From the NCBI GenBank assembly GCA_029834535.1, contig JAQMWT010000432.1, positions 1 to 64,000 on the forward strand: a stretch of 64,000 bases of DNA, read 5' to 3'. The stretch's first letter is position 1; each line of letters begins with the position of its first letter. The notes beneath the pieces are model-generated. The model was not told the origin of the DNA. It saw only the letters and a program-made list of their open reading frames with translations, and did no database searches. The DNA is from Chrysophaeum taylorii. Its lineage: Eukaryota; Sar; Pelagophyceae; Pelagomonadales; Pelagomonadaceae. Shown here in pieces: positions 39,561 to 49,500 of the stretch. The position numbers and the translations under genes were made by a program.

Positions 39561-42032
39561 ATGGTCGCCGCATGGCGCGCGCGACGGAGATGGGTGTTGT
39601 TGTCATCATTGGCGGTGTCGAGCGTGGGCGCGACGCGGATCGTGTGCATGGGGGACAGCATCACCGAGGGCGCGGGGAGCTCGGACGACGACTTCCGGTG
39701 GACGAATCTCCTCGCGGACCTCCTTGGGTCGTCGTACGAGGTGTTGAACTCTGGGAAGAGCGGGCGGACGTTGACGGCGACGGAAGACTGGTACCAGGAG
39801 TCGGACCAGTACGCCGATGCCCTCCTGGTATCGCCGGACATCGTGATCATTGGTCTCGGGACGAACGACGCCAAGGGGGACTACTGGTCGACGTACGGAC
39901 TGGAATACGTGTCGACTTACGAGACTTGGATCGAGGAAATGCGAACCTTGTACGATCCTGCGCCCGAGTTTTTACTTCTGATTCCGATGCCCCAGCTCCT
40001 CGCGTCGGGAAGGTGGCCCGACCCGAACGTGATCAACCACGAGCTGCCGTTGCTGGTGCCGGCGATCGCCGAGACGGTCGGCGCGGCGTACGCAGACCTC
40101 CGGCCGCCGTTTTTTTTGGGCGACGACGACGACGACCCGCCGCGGAATCCTGACATGTACGACGACATGATCCATCCGAACGATTTGGGCCACGAGGCGA
40201 TCGCCCAGGTTGTATACGCGGCCGTCCTCGAGATAGGCCCGACGAGTCGCCCGACGTCCTCGGTGCCGAGCTACTCGCCGAGCTACACGCCGAGCTATTT
40301 GCCGACCGACCACCCCTCCCCGAGGCCAACCCCTCGGCCGACCTTGACCCCGACGACATCCAAACCCTCGCCGCGTCCTTCGCCGGCCCCGACTTACCAT
40401 CCCACCTATATTCCCACGAGCGCGCCGACGGCCAACCCGACCGAAGAACCGACGAATTTGCCAACGGGAGATCCCACGTTCAAACCGACGCCGGAGCCGA
40501 CCAAGGACCCGACTCCGGAACCGACGCCAGAACCCTCGCCGGACCCAACCACCTACAGTCCGACGACCTCGGCACCGTCCACGCCCCGACCCTCGCCGCG
40601 CCCGTCGACGCCCGCGCCCTCCTACGCGCTCGCGCCCACGCCAAAGCCCACGGTATCCTTCTCGCCGACCACGGAAGCACCATCCACGCCGATGCCCTCG
40701 ACGCCTGGGCCGACCACGGAGGCACCGACCACACCGATGCCGACGACGTCCGAGCCGACGACGTCCGAGCCGACGACGTCCGAGCCGACGACGTCCGAGC
40801 CGACGACGCCCGAGCCGACGACGTCCGAGCCGACGACGTCCGAGCCGACGACGTCTGAGCCGACGACATCTAAGCCGACGCCCGGACCGGTCGCGAGGAT
40901 GACCACAGCACCCACGACCCCCGCGCCCACGACGCCGCGACCATCCTCCTCGAGTCCTTCGACGACGCCGCCAACCGCCGCCCCTCCGACGTCGGCCTCA
41001 ACGGTCGTGACGGAGTCAGCGCTCGTGCTTGATGGGGTCAACCCAAGTGCCTTCAACGATGATGATAGCGCCGCCGTCGCCTTCGCCTCTACGATCACCG
41101 AGATAGTAGACGTAAAATCCGCCAAGTCGTCCTCGGTCTCTGGCGTTACGGCCGAAGCCTACTCGCGACGACGACGGCGGCGTCTCCTCGAAGACGACGC
41201 CGCCGCCGCCGCCGCCGAAGAGTCCAAGGTCACCTTCGTCCTCACCGTCACCGTCGATTCCTCGACCGAAGACGACGACGAACTCTCGCAGGCCATCCTC
41301 GCAGACATCACGGGCGATCTCATCGACAGCATCGACGACGGCTCCTGCGAGTCGAGTCTCCACGCGAACGCCGTCGCGACCGAGAGTCTCCGCAACGCCT
41401 CCGTCCTCGAGTCAGAGTCCCGCGCCATCGTCGCCACCGATACGACCGCCTACGTGGCGGCAGATCCGACCAAGGCGCCTACCCAAATGCCCTCCCTTAA
41501 CTCGGGCGGCAGCAGCAGCAGCAGCAAAGGATCGTCCGGCGGCATTCCCTTATACTTATTTTTCGTCGCCGGCATCCTCTTCGTCGCCTTCCTCGCCCTC
41601 AGCTACTATTGCTGCTACTACCGCTACAAATCCCCACAGCACGTCGCCACCGGCACCCTCAAGTCGAGAGACAGCTTCAGCGACACCGAGGTCCACCAGT
41701 CGCTCGAGCAGAAGAAGCCTTATTCCAGGACGCGCGTATCAGACCCCATGCCCGAGGAGGAGGAGGAGGAGGAGGAGCTCAAGGCCATCGCTTGGGGTAC
41801 CAGGGAGCCCACCGAGGCCAGCTCGGAGGATCACAAGGACCTCGGCGGCTTTCCCAGCGACGAGCCCGTCCAGCCGACCACCGTCCAAGAAGGAGAGGTC
41901 GAACAAGACGAAGAAGCCCTCGAACAGGAGTCGACCCACAGCCTCTATTCCGCCTGCATCGACACCCCCGAAGAGTCCCACCTCGACCCCCTCCCCCCGC
42001 CCCAGCGAAACGGCGTCCTCATCTTAGACTGA
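39561..42032 (+). CDS. Cell-surface SGNH/GDSL hydrolase with Pro-Thr stalk
   Basis: An 823-aa single-pass membrane protein from the ATG at 39561, which precedes a good signal peptide; an in-frame ATG at 39495 would add 22 aa. The SGNH esterase domain has block I GDSIT (31-35, Ser33), a block II Gly in NSGKSG, block III GTND (100-103) and block V DDMIHPN (Asp202, His205). A Pro/Thr/Ser stalk of about 270 residues follows, with a 12-bp tandem array encoding TTSEP (about 40739-40875), probably heavily O-glycosylated. A further extracellular domain contains RRRRRRLLEDD, a possible processing site, then a transmembrane helix near 661-686 and an acidic cytoplasmic tail with an E8 run. It likely deacylates surface or extracellular glycans or lipids; substrate unknown. 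Confidence 0.85.
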   Translation: MVAAWRARRRWVLLSSLAVSSVGATRIVCMGDSITEGAGSSDDDFRWTNLLADLLGSSYEVLNSGKSGRTLTATEDWYQESDQYADALLVSPDIVIIGLGTNDAKGDYWSTYGLEYVSTYETWIEEMRTLYDPAPEFLLLIPMPQLLASGRWPDPNVINHELPLLVPAIAETVGAAYADLRPPFFLGDDDDDPPRNPDMYDDMIHPNDLGHEAIAQVVYAAVLEIGPTSRPTSSVPSYSPSYTPSYLPTDHPSPRPTPRPTLTPTTSKPSPRPSPAPTYHPTYIPTSAPTANPTEEPTNLPTGDPTFKPTPEPTKDPTPEPTPEPSPDPTTYSPTTSAPSTPRPSPRPSTPAPSYALAPTPKPTVSFSPTTEAPSTPMPSTPGPTTEAPTTPMPTTSEPTTSEPTTSEPTTSEPTTPEPTTSEPTTSEPTTSEPTTSKPTPGPVARMTTAPTTPAPTTPRPSSSSPSTTPPTAAPPTSASTVVTESALVLDGVNPSAFNDDDSAAVAFASTITEIVDVKSAKSSSVSGVTAEAYSRRRRRRLLEDDAAAAAAEESKVTFVLTVTVDSSTEDDDELSQAILADITGDLIDSIDDGSCESSLHANAVATESLRNASVLESESRAIVATDTTAYVAADPTKAPTQMPSLNSGGSSSSSKGSSGGIPLYLFFVAGILFVAFLALSYYCCYYRYKSPQHVATGTLKSRDSFSDTEVHQSLEQKKPYSRTRVSDPMPEEEEEEEELKAIAWGTREPTEASSEDHKDLGGFPSDEPVQPTTVQEGEVEQDEEALEQESTHSLYSACIDTPEESHLDPLPPPQRNGVLILD

Positions 42033-42340
42033 TCTAATTATACGTACAAGCTTCTTCTTCTTGAGGTTGTTCCCACGTGTGTTCGTTTGCTGCCATATGG
42101 TGAAGTTTAGGTCCACGACGCGGCAGCAGCCATGCGCCGTGCGCGCGCTGGTGCTCGCCACAGTCGCCACTCCCAGAGTTCTTTCTCTTCTTCTCTTAAA
42201 AAAAACCGGGTGTTGAGCCCCCCCTCCTGTCGCCACCGCCGAAAACCGTATCGTAACACCAAAGTGGATCTTTTGAGCCCTCAAGTGCGACTCTGCCGCT
42301 CGTAGTTGGCACGAGCCTATGATGCATCATCACCATCGGG

Positions 42341-42378
<38 letters not shown>

Positions 42379-43235
42379 TGCTCGCCCCCCCCCCCCCAGA
42401 CTGCCAACTGACGGGTGTAACGGCCAAAATACATCCCAACTTAAAAACGTACACGTGCGTGGCAACCACATCATCTCTTCTGAGGCTGACGTGGGCTCCT
42501 ACATCGTGATGTCCGAGTGTCTGCGGGAGCCGATGCGATGCTACTCGGGGTGCGTGACCCCGCGAGACGACTGGCAAGTGAGCGAGATGGTGAGCCGAAT
42601 CACTGTCGTTCCGCCGGAAAAAAAAAAGAAGACCGTCAGACTGCCGCGACAATCGAGTGAGGCCACACTCTTCCGAGCTGTTTCCTGACCAACTTGTTCC
42701 CCCAGGTAAGCGGCTCACGGCATGGCGGTCGTCTCCGAAATTGGTGAAGCAGTCGTCGTCAGAGGAAGAAAACGCATGGCGCTCAGTGCTGACGGCGTTG
42801 TTTTCGGTCGCCATCGTGGCAACTACCAGCGCCTGCTCATTCCTTGTTCACCCCAGCGTTGTCACACCTTTCGCGGCGTGACCCAATGACGCGCAGGCGG
42901 TGTACGTGACCGCTGGCCTCATCGCGAGCAAGCAAGCACCTTGACTGATTTTCGTGTATCGCGACCTTCTTGGAGGAGGATGCCCGCGACCATCTGCATG
43001 CATGCGTGTTTTTACGACGACGACGTTCTGCTGCACACCTGCGCTGCTTATTATAGTGAAACAACGACGACAAGAAGAAGAAGAATAAGGAGAAGATCAG
43101 AGAGGGCGGACCAACCGAGGAACTGTACTTGCCGAGTTACCCTGCATCGAGCATCACCACAAATGTTGGTTCGTCGCGCAAAACAATATTAAGTGTGGTA
43201 TGTGTACTAATGTGATATGAGCGAAGAAGATGTAG
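42033..43235. other. Spacer with TTG microsatellite
   Basis: About 1.2 kb between the SGNH gene and the 3' end of the release-factor-like gene. A TTG trinucleotide array lies at 42341-42375. The overlapping ORFs match nothing and are taken as non-coding. Confidence 0.4.
42341..42375. repeat. (TTG)n microsatellite
   Basis: Uninterrupted TTG repeats, about eleven units. Confidence 0.9.
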
Positions 43236-43844
43236 CTAATCCCAGCCTCCCCTCGGCCCCCGACGGTCTTTCTTTTTCTGTCCGTCCCTCTTCTTAGAGT
43301 CGAGTCGCTTGTTGTTGGCGGCCTTCTTGAGGTTTTTGATTCGTTTGATCTTCTCGGCGCTGGGTCCTTTTGGGGGCTGCGAGGCCTCGACCGCGCCGTC
43401 GATGATCGCCTGGACACGAAGTAGCGCCTCTTGCTTGTTAGCTCCTTGCGTGCGATGCTTTTGGGCCTGCACCACCAGCACACCCTCCTTGTTTATCCTG
43501 GTTCCTTCCCTCTCAAAGAGCTTCTCTCGAACCTTGTCGGGGATCCACCACGCTGTGTACAAATTCAGTCGCAGCTCGGCTTTGGTCTCGACCTTGTTGA
43601 CGTTCTGACCACCAGCGCCCCCACTCCGCGCGAACTTGATGTCGACGTCGTCGAAGGTCACCGGTCTGCAGGTGAGGGGGGGCGGCGGCGGCGGCGGGGC
43701 CTCGTCGTCGCCCACCTTGGACCCTAGTCTCCTGACCACGAGAGGTCTCGCAGGCACGAAGGCGCTCGCGGCGACAAAATGCCACGCCACCAGCGCCATG
43801 TGGCGGCTGCGCCTTGATGATACCGCCGCAGCGACAACCAACAT
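43236..43844 (-). CDS. ArfB/ICT1-like peptidyl-tRNA hydrolase, organelle-targeted
   Basis: 202 aa from ATG. The core is the catalytic domain of class I release factors without codon-recognition domains: DVDIKFARSGGAGGQNVNKV includes the GGQ (78-80) that triggers ester hydrolysis on the ribosome, followed by a basic C-tail (KRIKNLKKAANNKR, then KKRDGQKKKDRR) like the ArfB/ICT1 tail that enters the mRNA channel. It should rescue stalled organelle ribosomes. The N-terminus has a signal-like segment then AASAFVPARP, resembling the ASAFAP cleavage motif of secondary-plastid proteins, so the plastid is likely. It starts 28 bp beyond the stop of the neighbouring gene on the same strand. Confidence 0.85.
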   Translation of the reverse strand: MLVVAAAVSSRRSRHMALVAWHFVAASAFVPARPLVVRRLGSKVGDDEAPPPPPPPLTCRPVTFDDVDIKFARSGGAGGQNVNKVETKAELRLNLYTAWWIPDKVREKLFEREGTRINKEGVLVVQAQKHRTQGANKQEALLRVQAIIDGAVEASQPPKGPSAEKIKRIKNLKKAANNKRLDSKKRDGQKKKDRRGPRGGWD

Positions 43845-43872
43845 GAAGTTTCTGAAGGGTTAGTAGTAGTAG

Positions 43873-44817
43873 TTACGTAGGGTCTTCCTGATTGGTGGTA
43901 CCATCGTTCAAGGCAGCCTCCAAGGGGGAGCCGCAGCTGCGATCCGGGCAGTAGCCGGGGTTGTCGAGGGGGATAGTGTCGACGAACTGGGGGTTGCGCG
44001 TCCAGGTGCGGCGGAGGTCCTCGCCCGGCGTGACATCGCGCAGGCCCGCGACTTCCGCTGTCGCCACGCGAGTGGGGGCGTCGGGATTGGAGGTGTCTCT
44101 AAAGGCAAAGCCCTTCGTCTTCTTGGGGAGGTCGTAGTACTCGGGGGGGACTGAACCGCCTTTGGTTGCCTGCTTGACCGCCGCGCGGAGCAGCTCCATC
44201 CTTTTTTTGGCGTCGTCTTGGATCTTGGTCGCATCCTCGTATTCCTCCAACAAAAGATACTTTTTGATAGCTTCCTCGTCGACGTCTCGCGCGATGCCAA
44301 ATTTTGGATCGTTCCGAATCGGGATGCCGTAGTGTGCCGACATGTCCCTCAGATGCTCTTCGGCCATCTCCTCGAACTTGGCCGTGAGGCCGTCCCCGAT
44401 TGGAACCTCCCCCCGTCGCCGAATCTCGTCCTCCTGGCCCTTGAGTAAAATGATAGCCTTGATCCGAGCCAACGTAAATCCGTGATGCTCAGCAAGCCTG
44501 TGCGGCGTCCACACCTCTGGCGCTTCCTTGTACTGCCTGTAAATCGCCCACTTGTCCACGTCCCTTATGTATCCCAGACGCAAAGGCCGCGGGTCGTGGA
44601 TCGTTGCGTCCCAAACCACAGAATTCGGCGGAGCTTCAAGCCCGGTGGCAGCGGGGCCTTCGGAGCGCGACCGACGATCTCCACGACCCCGCGCGCCGCG
44701 ATCTCCACGACCCCGCTCGCCGCGACCTCCACGCTCCTCGGGACGCCTTGGCGGCCTGCGGGGAAACCCTCGCTCGGACAGTAGCCGTGTCGGCCGCACG
44801 CGGACAGCGCGACGCAT
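43873..44817 (-). CDS. Probable mitochondrial ribosomal small-subunit protein (Bot1p/mS45-like)
   Basis: 314 aa from ATG. The N-terminus is Arg-rich and lacks acidic residues at first (MRRAVRVRPTRLLSERGF), as in mitochondrial presequences, then an RGG-like low-complexity stretch. The core WAIYRQYKEAPEVWTPHRLA followed by GFTLARIKAIILLKGQE resembles the helical motif of Bot1p/mS45-type mitoribosomal proteins, in which a helix-turn-helix reads sequence-position cues followed by an alpha-helical segment. The rest is helical and charged (AIKKYLLLEEYEDATKIQDD). Identification rests on this motif only. The downstream neighbour is a ribosome-rescue hydrolase, also translation-related. SINE-like copies lie upstream. 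Confidence 0.45.
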   Translation of the reverse strand: MRRAVRVRPTRLLSERGFPRRPPRRPEERGGRGERGRGDRGARGRGDRRSRSEGPAATGLEAPPNSVVWDATIHDPRPLRLGYIRDVDKWAIYRQYKEAPEVWTPHRLAEHHGFTLARIKAIILLKGQEDEIRRRGEVPIGDGLTAKFEEMAEEHLRDMSAHYGIPIRNDPKFGIARDVDEEAIKKYLLLEEYEDATKIQDDAKKRMELLRAAVKQATKGGSVPPEYYDLPKKTKGFAFRDTSNPDAPTRVATAEVAGLRDVTPGEDLRRTWTRNPQFVDTIPLDNPGYCPDRSCGSPLEAALNDGTTNQEDPT

Positions 44818-44903
44818 GCGTAGATCGCTTACTTACCCTCGATCTTAAACCCTTCAAGTAAGAAGCGACCTTCAACAACCCTCGATCTACGCAGTCTAAC
44901 CAT

Positions 44904-45166
44904 AACTAACTAACTAACTTCAGACCTCTCCCGAGCATCAGGGCGGACCGACAGGAGCCAGTCCGGAATCACGGGCCTGTAGACGAGGGGCGCCGAAAGG
45001 TGGGTCGGCGGAGAGTGATCATCAAGCTTGTCGCCATGCGACGAGGAGACCGCGATGTGACTGACAACCAACTCGTCGATAACCTTCCGTCCGCCCCCCC
45101 CGGCCATACCCCGTCCCACTGCGAACGTTCCGGCTGCTGCCAGCCGGCCCGCCCGGGAGGCGAACA
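44904..45166 (-). mobile_element. SINE-like element, copy 3
   Basis: Reverse complement of the family seen at 499-869. It begins at the left with AACTAACTAACTAACTTCAG (the GTTA tail inverted) and extends to GGGCGGGCCGG-type sequence near 45160. It is followed by CAGTCGACTT at about 45171. The copy is 5'-truncated relative to copy 1. Confidence 0.65.
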
Positions 45167-45206
45167 GGCGCAGTCGACTTCAAAAAACCCTCGAGTCCGG
45201 GCCGGA

Positions 45207-45460
45207 CCGACAGGAGCTGGTCCAGAATAATACGGGGTCCTGTAGACGAGGGGCGCCGAAAGGTGGGTCGGCGGAGAGTGATCATCAAGCTTGTCGCCAT
45301 GCGACGAGGAGACCGCGATGTGACTGACAACCAACTCGCCGATAACCTTCCGTCTGCCCCCCCCCCGGCCATACCCCGTCCCACTGCGAACGTTCCGGCT
45401 GCTGCCAACCGGCCCGCTCGGGAGGCGAACAGGTGTCAACCTACGCCGGGAGGGATGATG
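45207..45460 (-). mobile_element. SINE-like element, copy 4 (no tail)
   Basis: Matches copy 3 almost base for base with an offset of about 263 bp (for example AGACGAGGGGCGCCGAAAGG at 44981 and 45244). It extends further at its 5' side (CCTACGCCGGGAGGGATG) but lacks the GTTA tail. Copies 3 and 4 look like a local tandem duplication. Confidence 0.6.
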
Positions 45461-46575
45461 CCGACAGGACGCACGAAGAGCTCCAAGCACCCACACGCCC
45501 GCCCCCCCCCCCCATCGTAGCAGTCGACCTTTCAAAACCCCGTTAGCAGTCGACCTTCAGCAGTGAATTTAAAATCCCTATCCCATCGTCCCCGAGGCCG
45601 TCGTTGTTGATGATTGCGACGTCGTTGACTCGTGCTTGCCACACGCTGTCGACCTCGAGCCTGCCGTTGTCTTGTGTGAGGCCGTGGTGTTGTGCGATCT
45701 CTGCGCTCGGTCCGCAACGTTCGGAACGAACGTGTGCAATGCCTGCATCGCCGGCGTTCCGCAATTGAGTTGGGTCGCATCAGACGGTATCAGTCACAAC
45801 CGCAGATCTCTAGCCCCGTCAAACTCGGGTGGCCTCTGCGTGCACGCGACTGCGGCCGCCTCGCCAACCCCCCTACGACGCGCGTTACCGATGGTGCGGC
45901 GCGGGAGGCCTACAACTGTAGATCCCCGACACCCTCAAACAAATCCGTGTGGACTCTGCGTTCAAGTCCGTGCGCGCACCGCAAGGTCTCGCCGGCTACT
46001 CCATCTGCCTCTTCAAGACTTAGGTCGTATTCACCGCGGAGTGCGTCACCTTTATCGACAAGAATAAAGCAGTATTGTTCGTGATTGGCGCTGCATCTCT
46101 AGCACTCCTGCATTTGCTGCGACGACCTTTGCCCAAGCCAGCCCAAACAATACAAAAAAATAGAGGACTGTTTTAGACGACACCTCGTTCTCTCCTCCGA
46201 ACTGAGCAGCTAAAAGTCCACCCCCTTCTCGCAGTTGCTGTTTACGCACTCCCCGCACGTTCCAATAAGGCACGTCGGTGCGTTTTTCGTCCGCTTCATG
46301 GCGCACAAGACGCCGAGATCGAAAAGCCACACCCACAGGTGTCACGAAATCATATCATGGCACGCGAGCCTGGGAGCTTACGAGTGGCGCGCACAATTCG
46401 TGTACAAGAAGAGAGAGAGATTGATGAGGCTTGGTAAAGCGGGCTCGCGTATAAATAAATCACGAAGTATCGTCGTCTTCGTGGATGTGTTGTGGGACAC
46501 AGCAGGGCCTGCAGCGGAGGATCGAAGAGATACCCCCGCAGGCTGGCAAAGAGATAGAGAGGCAACGACTGCGGC
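45461..46575. other. Spacer with repeated AGCAGTCGACCTT and Cys-rich ORF debris
   Basis: AGCAGTCGACCTT occurs twice (about 45519 and 45546), resembling the LINE 3' end. A frame at 45636-46067 encodes Cys pairs (LCDLCARSATFG, VCNACIAG) like a zinc-ribbon fragment but is not assignable. The rest looks non-coding. The myosin gene ends at 46576. Confidence 0.35.
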
Positions 46576-49500
46576 TTAGCTTCGTTTGGCCGCGCCGGCA
46601 GTAGCAGCGTCGACGACGGAACCGCCGCCGCGGCCCCTGCCGCCGCCGCGACTCGAGGCGCGACCGCCACGGCCGCGATTCGCGATGGCTTCCATGAGGC
46701 CACCGCCGCCACCCCGCGATTCCCTGCCGCCGCCGGCACCACGGCCGCGGGACTGGATAGCCCCGAGCAGCGCGTTGCCTCCGGCGCCGCGGCTTCCTCG
46801 GCCGCCGCCCCGTCCGCGATTCTTGATGCCGTCGAGCATGGGATTGCCGCCGCCGCGGCCGCGGCCCGAGATGGCAGCCATGAGACCGCCCGGCATGCCA
46901 CCGCCCCGACCGCCGCCCCGTTCGGCCTCCTTCTTGCGGGCCTCTTCCTCGGCCTTCTTCTTCATCTCCCGGAGCTCCTTCATCTTCTTGCTCGGGTCCT
47001 GATACGCGAGCTCGTCGGCCACGACTTTGCGGAAGGTCTTTGCCGCGGTGGAAGACTTGGCGAAGAGTGCGAGCTTGAGGCTGTTGTTATTGGTGACGAC
47101 GAGGCCGTCGGGCTCAGTCGCGGCAAGCTCGAGCACGCCGCCGGGGGCGTCGTCGTCGCCTCGACCTCGGATCGCGAGCACGAATTCGGGCGTTTTGTCG
47201 AGCTTGAGGTCCGACTCCTTCGCGTAGCCCCGGATCTCGCCGTTGACGACGGCAACGTAGCGAGACGCGCGCGCGAGCGCGAGTCTCTTGCCGTCGGGAT
47301 CGGGCACCCCCGCGCCCTCGCAGTCGACGTCGTCCATGACCTTTGGGCGCTCGACCTTCTTTTCGGCCTTGAATCTCGTCGACGCGGCGACTTTGATGAC
47401 GGGTTTCTCTTGCGCCGCGTACGGGTTGGACTTGGTGATGCCGGCGCGGACGAGCGGAACCTTCGGGTCGAAGTATCCCTCGGCGCTCGCGTCCTTGTAG
47501 CCGGGGTTTCGTTTCTCGTTCTTGCTGAGCCGCTTTTGCTCCTCCTTGGTCACGAGCTCCATGAGCTTTGTCCGGAAATTCGCCTTCCACTGCGCTTTTT
47601 TGCCGTTGCCGTCGTTGTCGAACTCGTCGGGGAGCGAGGCCCACACGGCCCGCATCTCGACGATATCCAGCCCCTGGTTGTTGTACTTGGAGAGCAGGTC
47701 GGCGATGTGGAGTTTGGCCGTGTCGTCGGGGTGGAAACGCACCAACCACGTGGCCTTTTTGGTCCAGAGGCGCCGCACGAGACCCTGGGGAAGTCCCTTC
47801 TCCTCGAGGTCGGCCAGCGAGACCGACCGCACGTCGGGCGGCACGAGCTTGCGCATCTCGGTTTGCGCGGAGAGGTTGGCGGGCCTCGTGTCCTCGACCC
47901 ACTTGGCAGCCTTTTCCGCTTCCTCCTTCTCGTAGTCGGGGTGCATGCGAATAATTTGGTCGTACTTTTCCACCTCCTTCTCCGCGTCCATGTCGCCGTC
48001 CATGAGCCTCTTGACGGCAGCGTTCATTTTTTCGCGTGCCTGGGCGAGCGGAATAAGCTCGACCGCCTGGACGCCCGCGGCCGTGAGCTGTTTCTTGAGC
48101 AGCGCGATCTGCTGCTGGAGCGTGCTCAGTTCCGAGCCTTCGGGCGGCGGCGGCGGCGGCGTTGGCGGCGGAACCGCGCCGTCGCCGGCGATCGACTGCC
48201 GCTTCGCGGTCTCTTCTTCTTCGGAAGCAGCCGCTGCTGCCGGAGGGGGGGGCGCCGCGCGCTCGGCGGCGAGCTTGGCACCGGTGCCCGCGGGCCGGAA
48301 AACCAGGTTCCAGACGTCGCCGTCCTCTTCGGGGAGTTCCTTGGAGGGGTCGAGGAGCTCGGCGAGGCCCGCGTCGTTCAGCTCGTCCGTCTTGTCCTTG
48401 AGTAGGCGCGGCGCTTTGGCCAGGACGTCTCGGAGTTCGTTGATCGCGCGACGGATGTCCGCTTTGAGCCACGCGTCCGCGACCTTGGGGTCCTGCGCGA
48501 TAGACTTTTTTTGCGGCGGCAGAGCCTTTTCCCCCTTGGTCCCCGAGTCGTCTTCGCTCTTGCGAGAGACGTCGTCGTCGTCGAGGCGGGGGACGTCCTT
48601 GATCGCGACCAGCCACTTCTCCCAACCGCGGTAGAGCCAGACCTTCATCCAGCGCGCGAGGGTCGCCTTGGCGAGCTTGAGGCGGCTCATGGCCTTGCGG
48701 ACCTCGGCGGCGACCTTTTCGTCGACGCCCGTCTGGTTCTCGATCGCGGCGGCCGCGTCCACGAGGAGCGACTCGACCTCTTGCTTGCCGCTCGGCGCGC
48801 GAACGCCCGCGGGCGGAGACGCCGGTCGCGTCTCGCCCGTCGCGTCGTCGTTCCACGCGTCGTCGTCAAAGTCGTCGTCGTGAGTCCCGTGCGCGAGGGG
48901 ATTCTGGTCGTCCGCGCCGACGACGCCTTCCTCCTTTTGCTTTGCGGCCTCGCGCGCTCGCATCTTGTCTAACGCGTGGTCGCCCTCGTCTTTCGAGATC
49001 TGGCCTCGAGCGACCGCCTCGGAGAGAATCGCCGAGGCCGACCGCTTTGCGACCTTGACTTCCATGACCGACGCGGCCGCCTCCCGCTCGAGTCGCTCCC
49101 TGTTGAGCCTCGTTTCGTGGATCAGCCGATACTCGTCCATCCACGCCGCGAGGCACCGGACCTTGACGTAGGCGATACGCCAGCGCCTCCGGATGAGCCG
49201 GCGCTTCTTGCCCTTGCCGTGCAAGCGGTAGTACTTGTATCGTATTTGGACCCACCGGACGGCGCGGGACTCGGTGACGACGCGCTCCCAGTGGAGCTTG
49301 AGGGCTCGCGCGAGGAGGATTTTGGCGAGCGCGCGCCGCCAGACGCGACGCGACGCGAAGTACCGCAGCCTCGTCGCAAACGCCGCCCCGTCGTCGCTCT
49401 CGAGATCGACAGAGTAGAGTTGGTCCAAGAGGGCGATCTTGCCCGTCTTGAAGAAGACGCGCGTGCGGCCCATCGAGTAGGCGTCCCTCTCGATGCCGAG

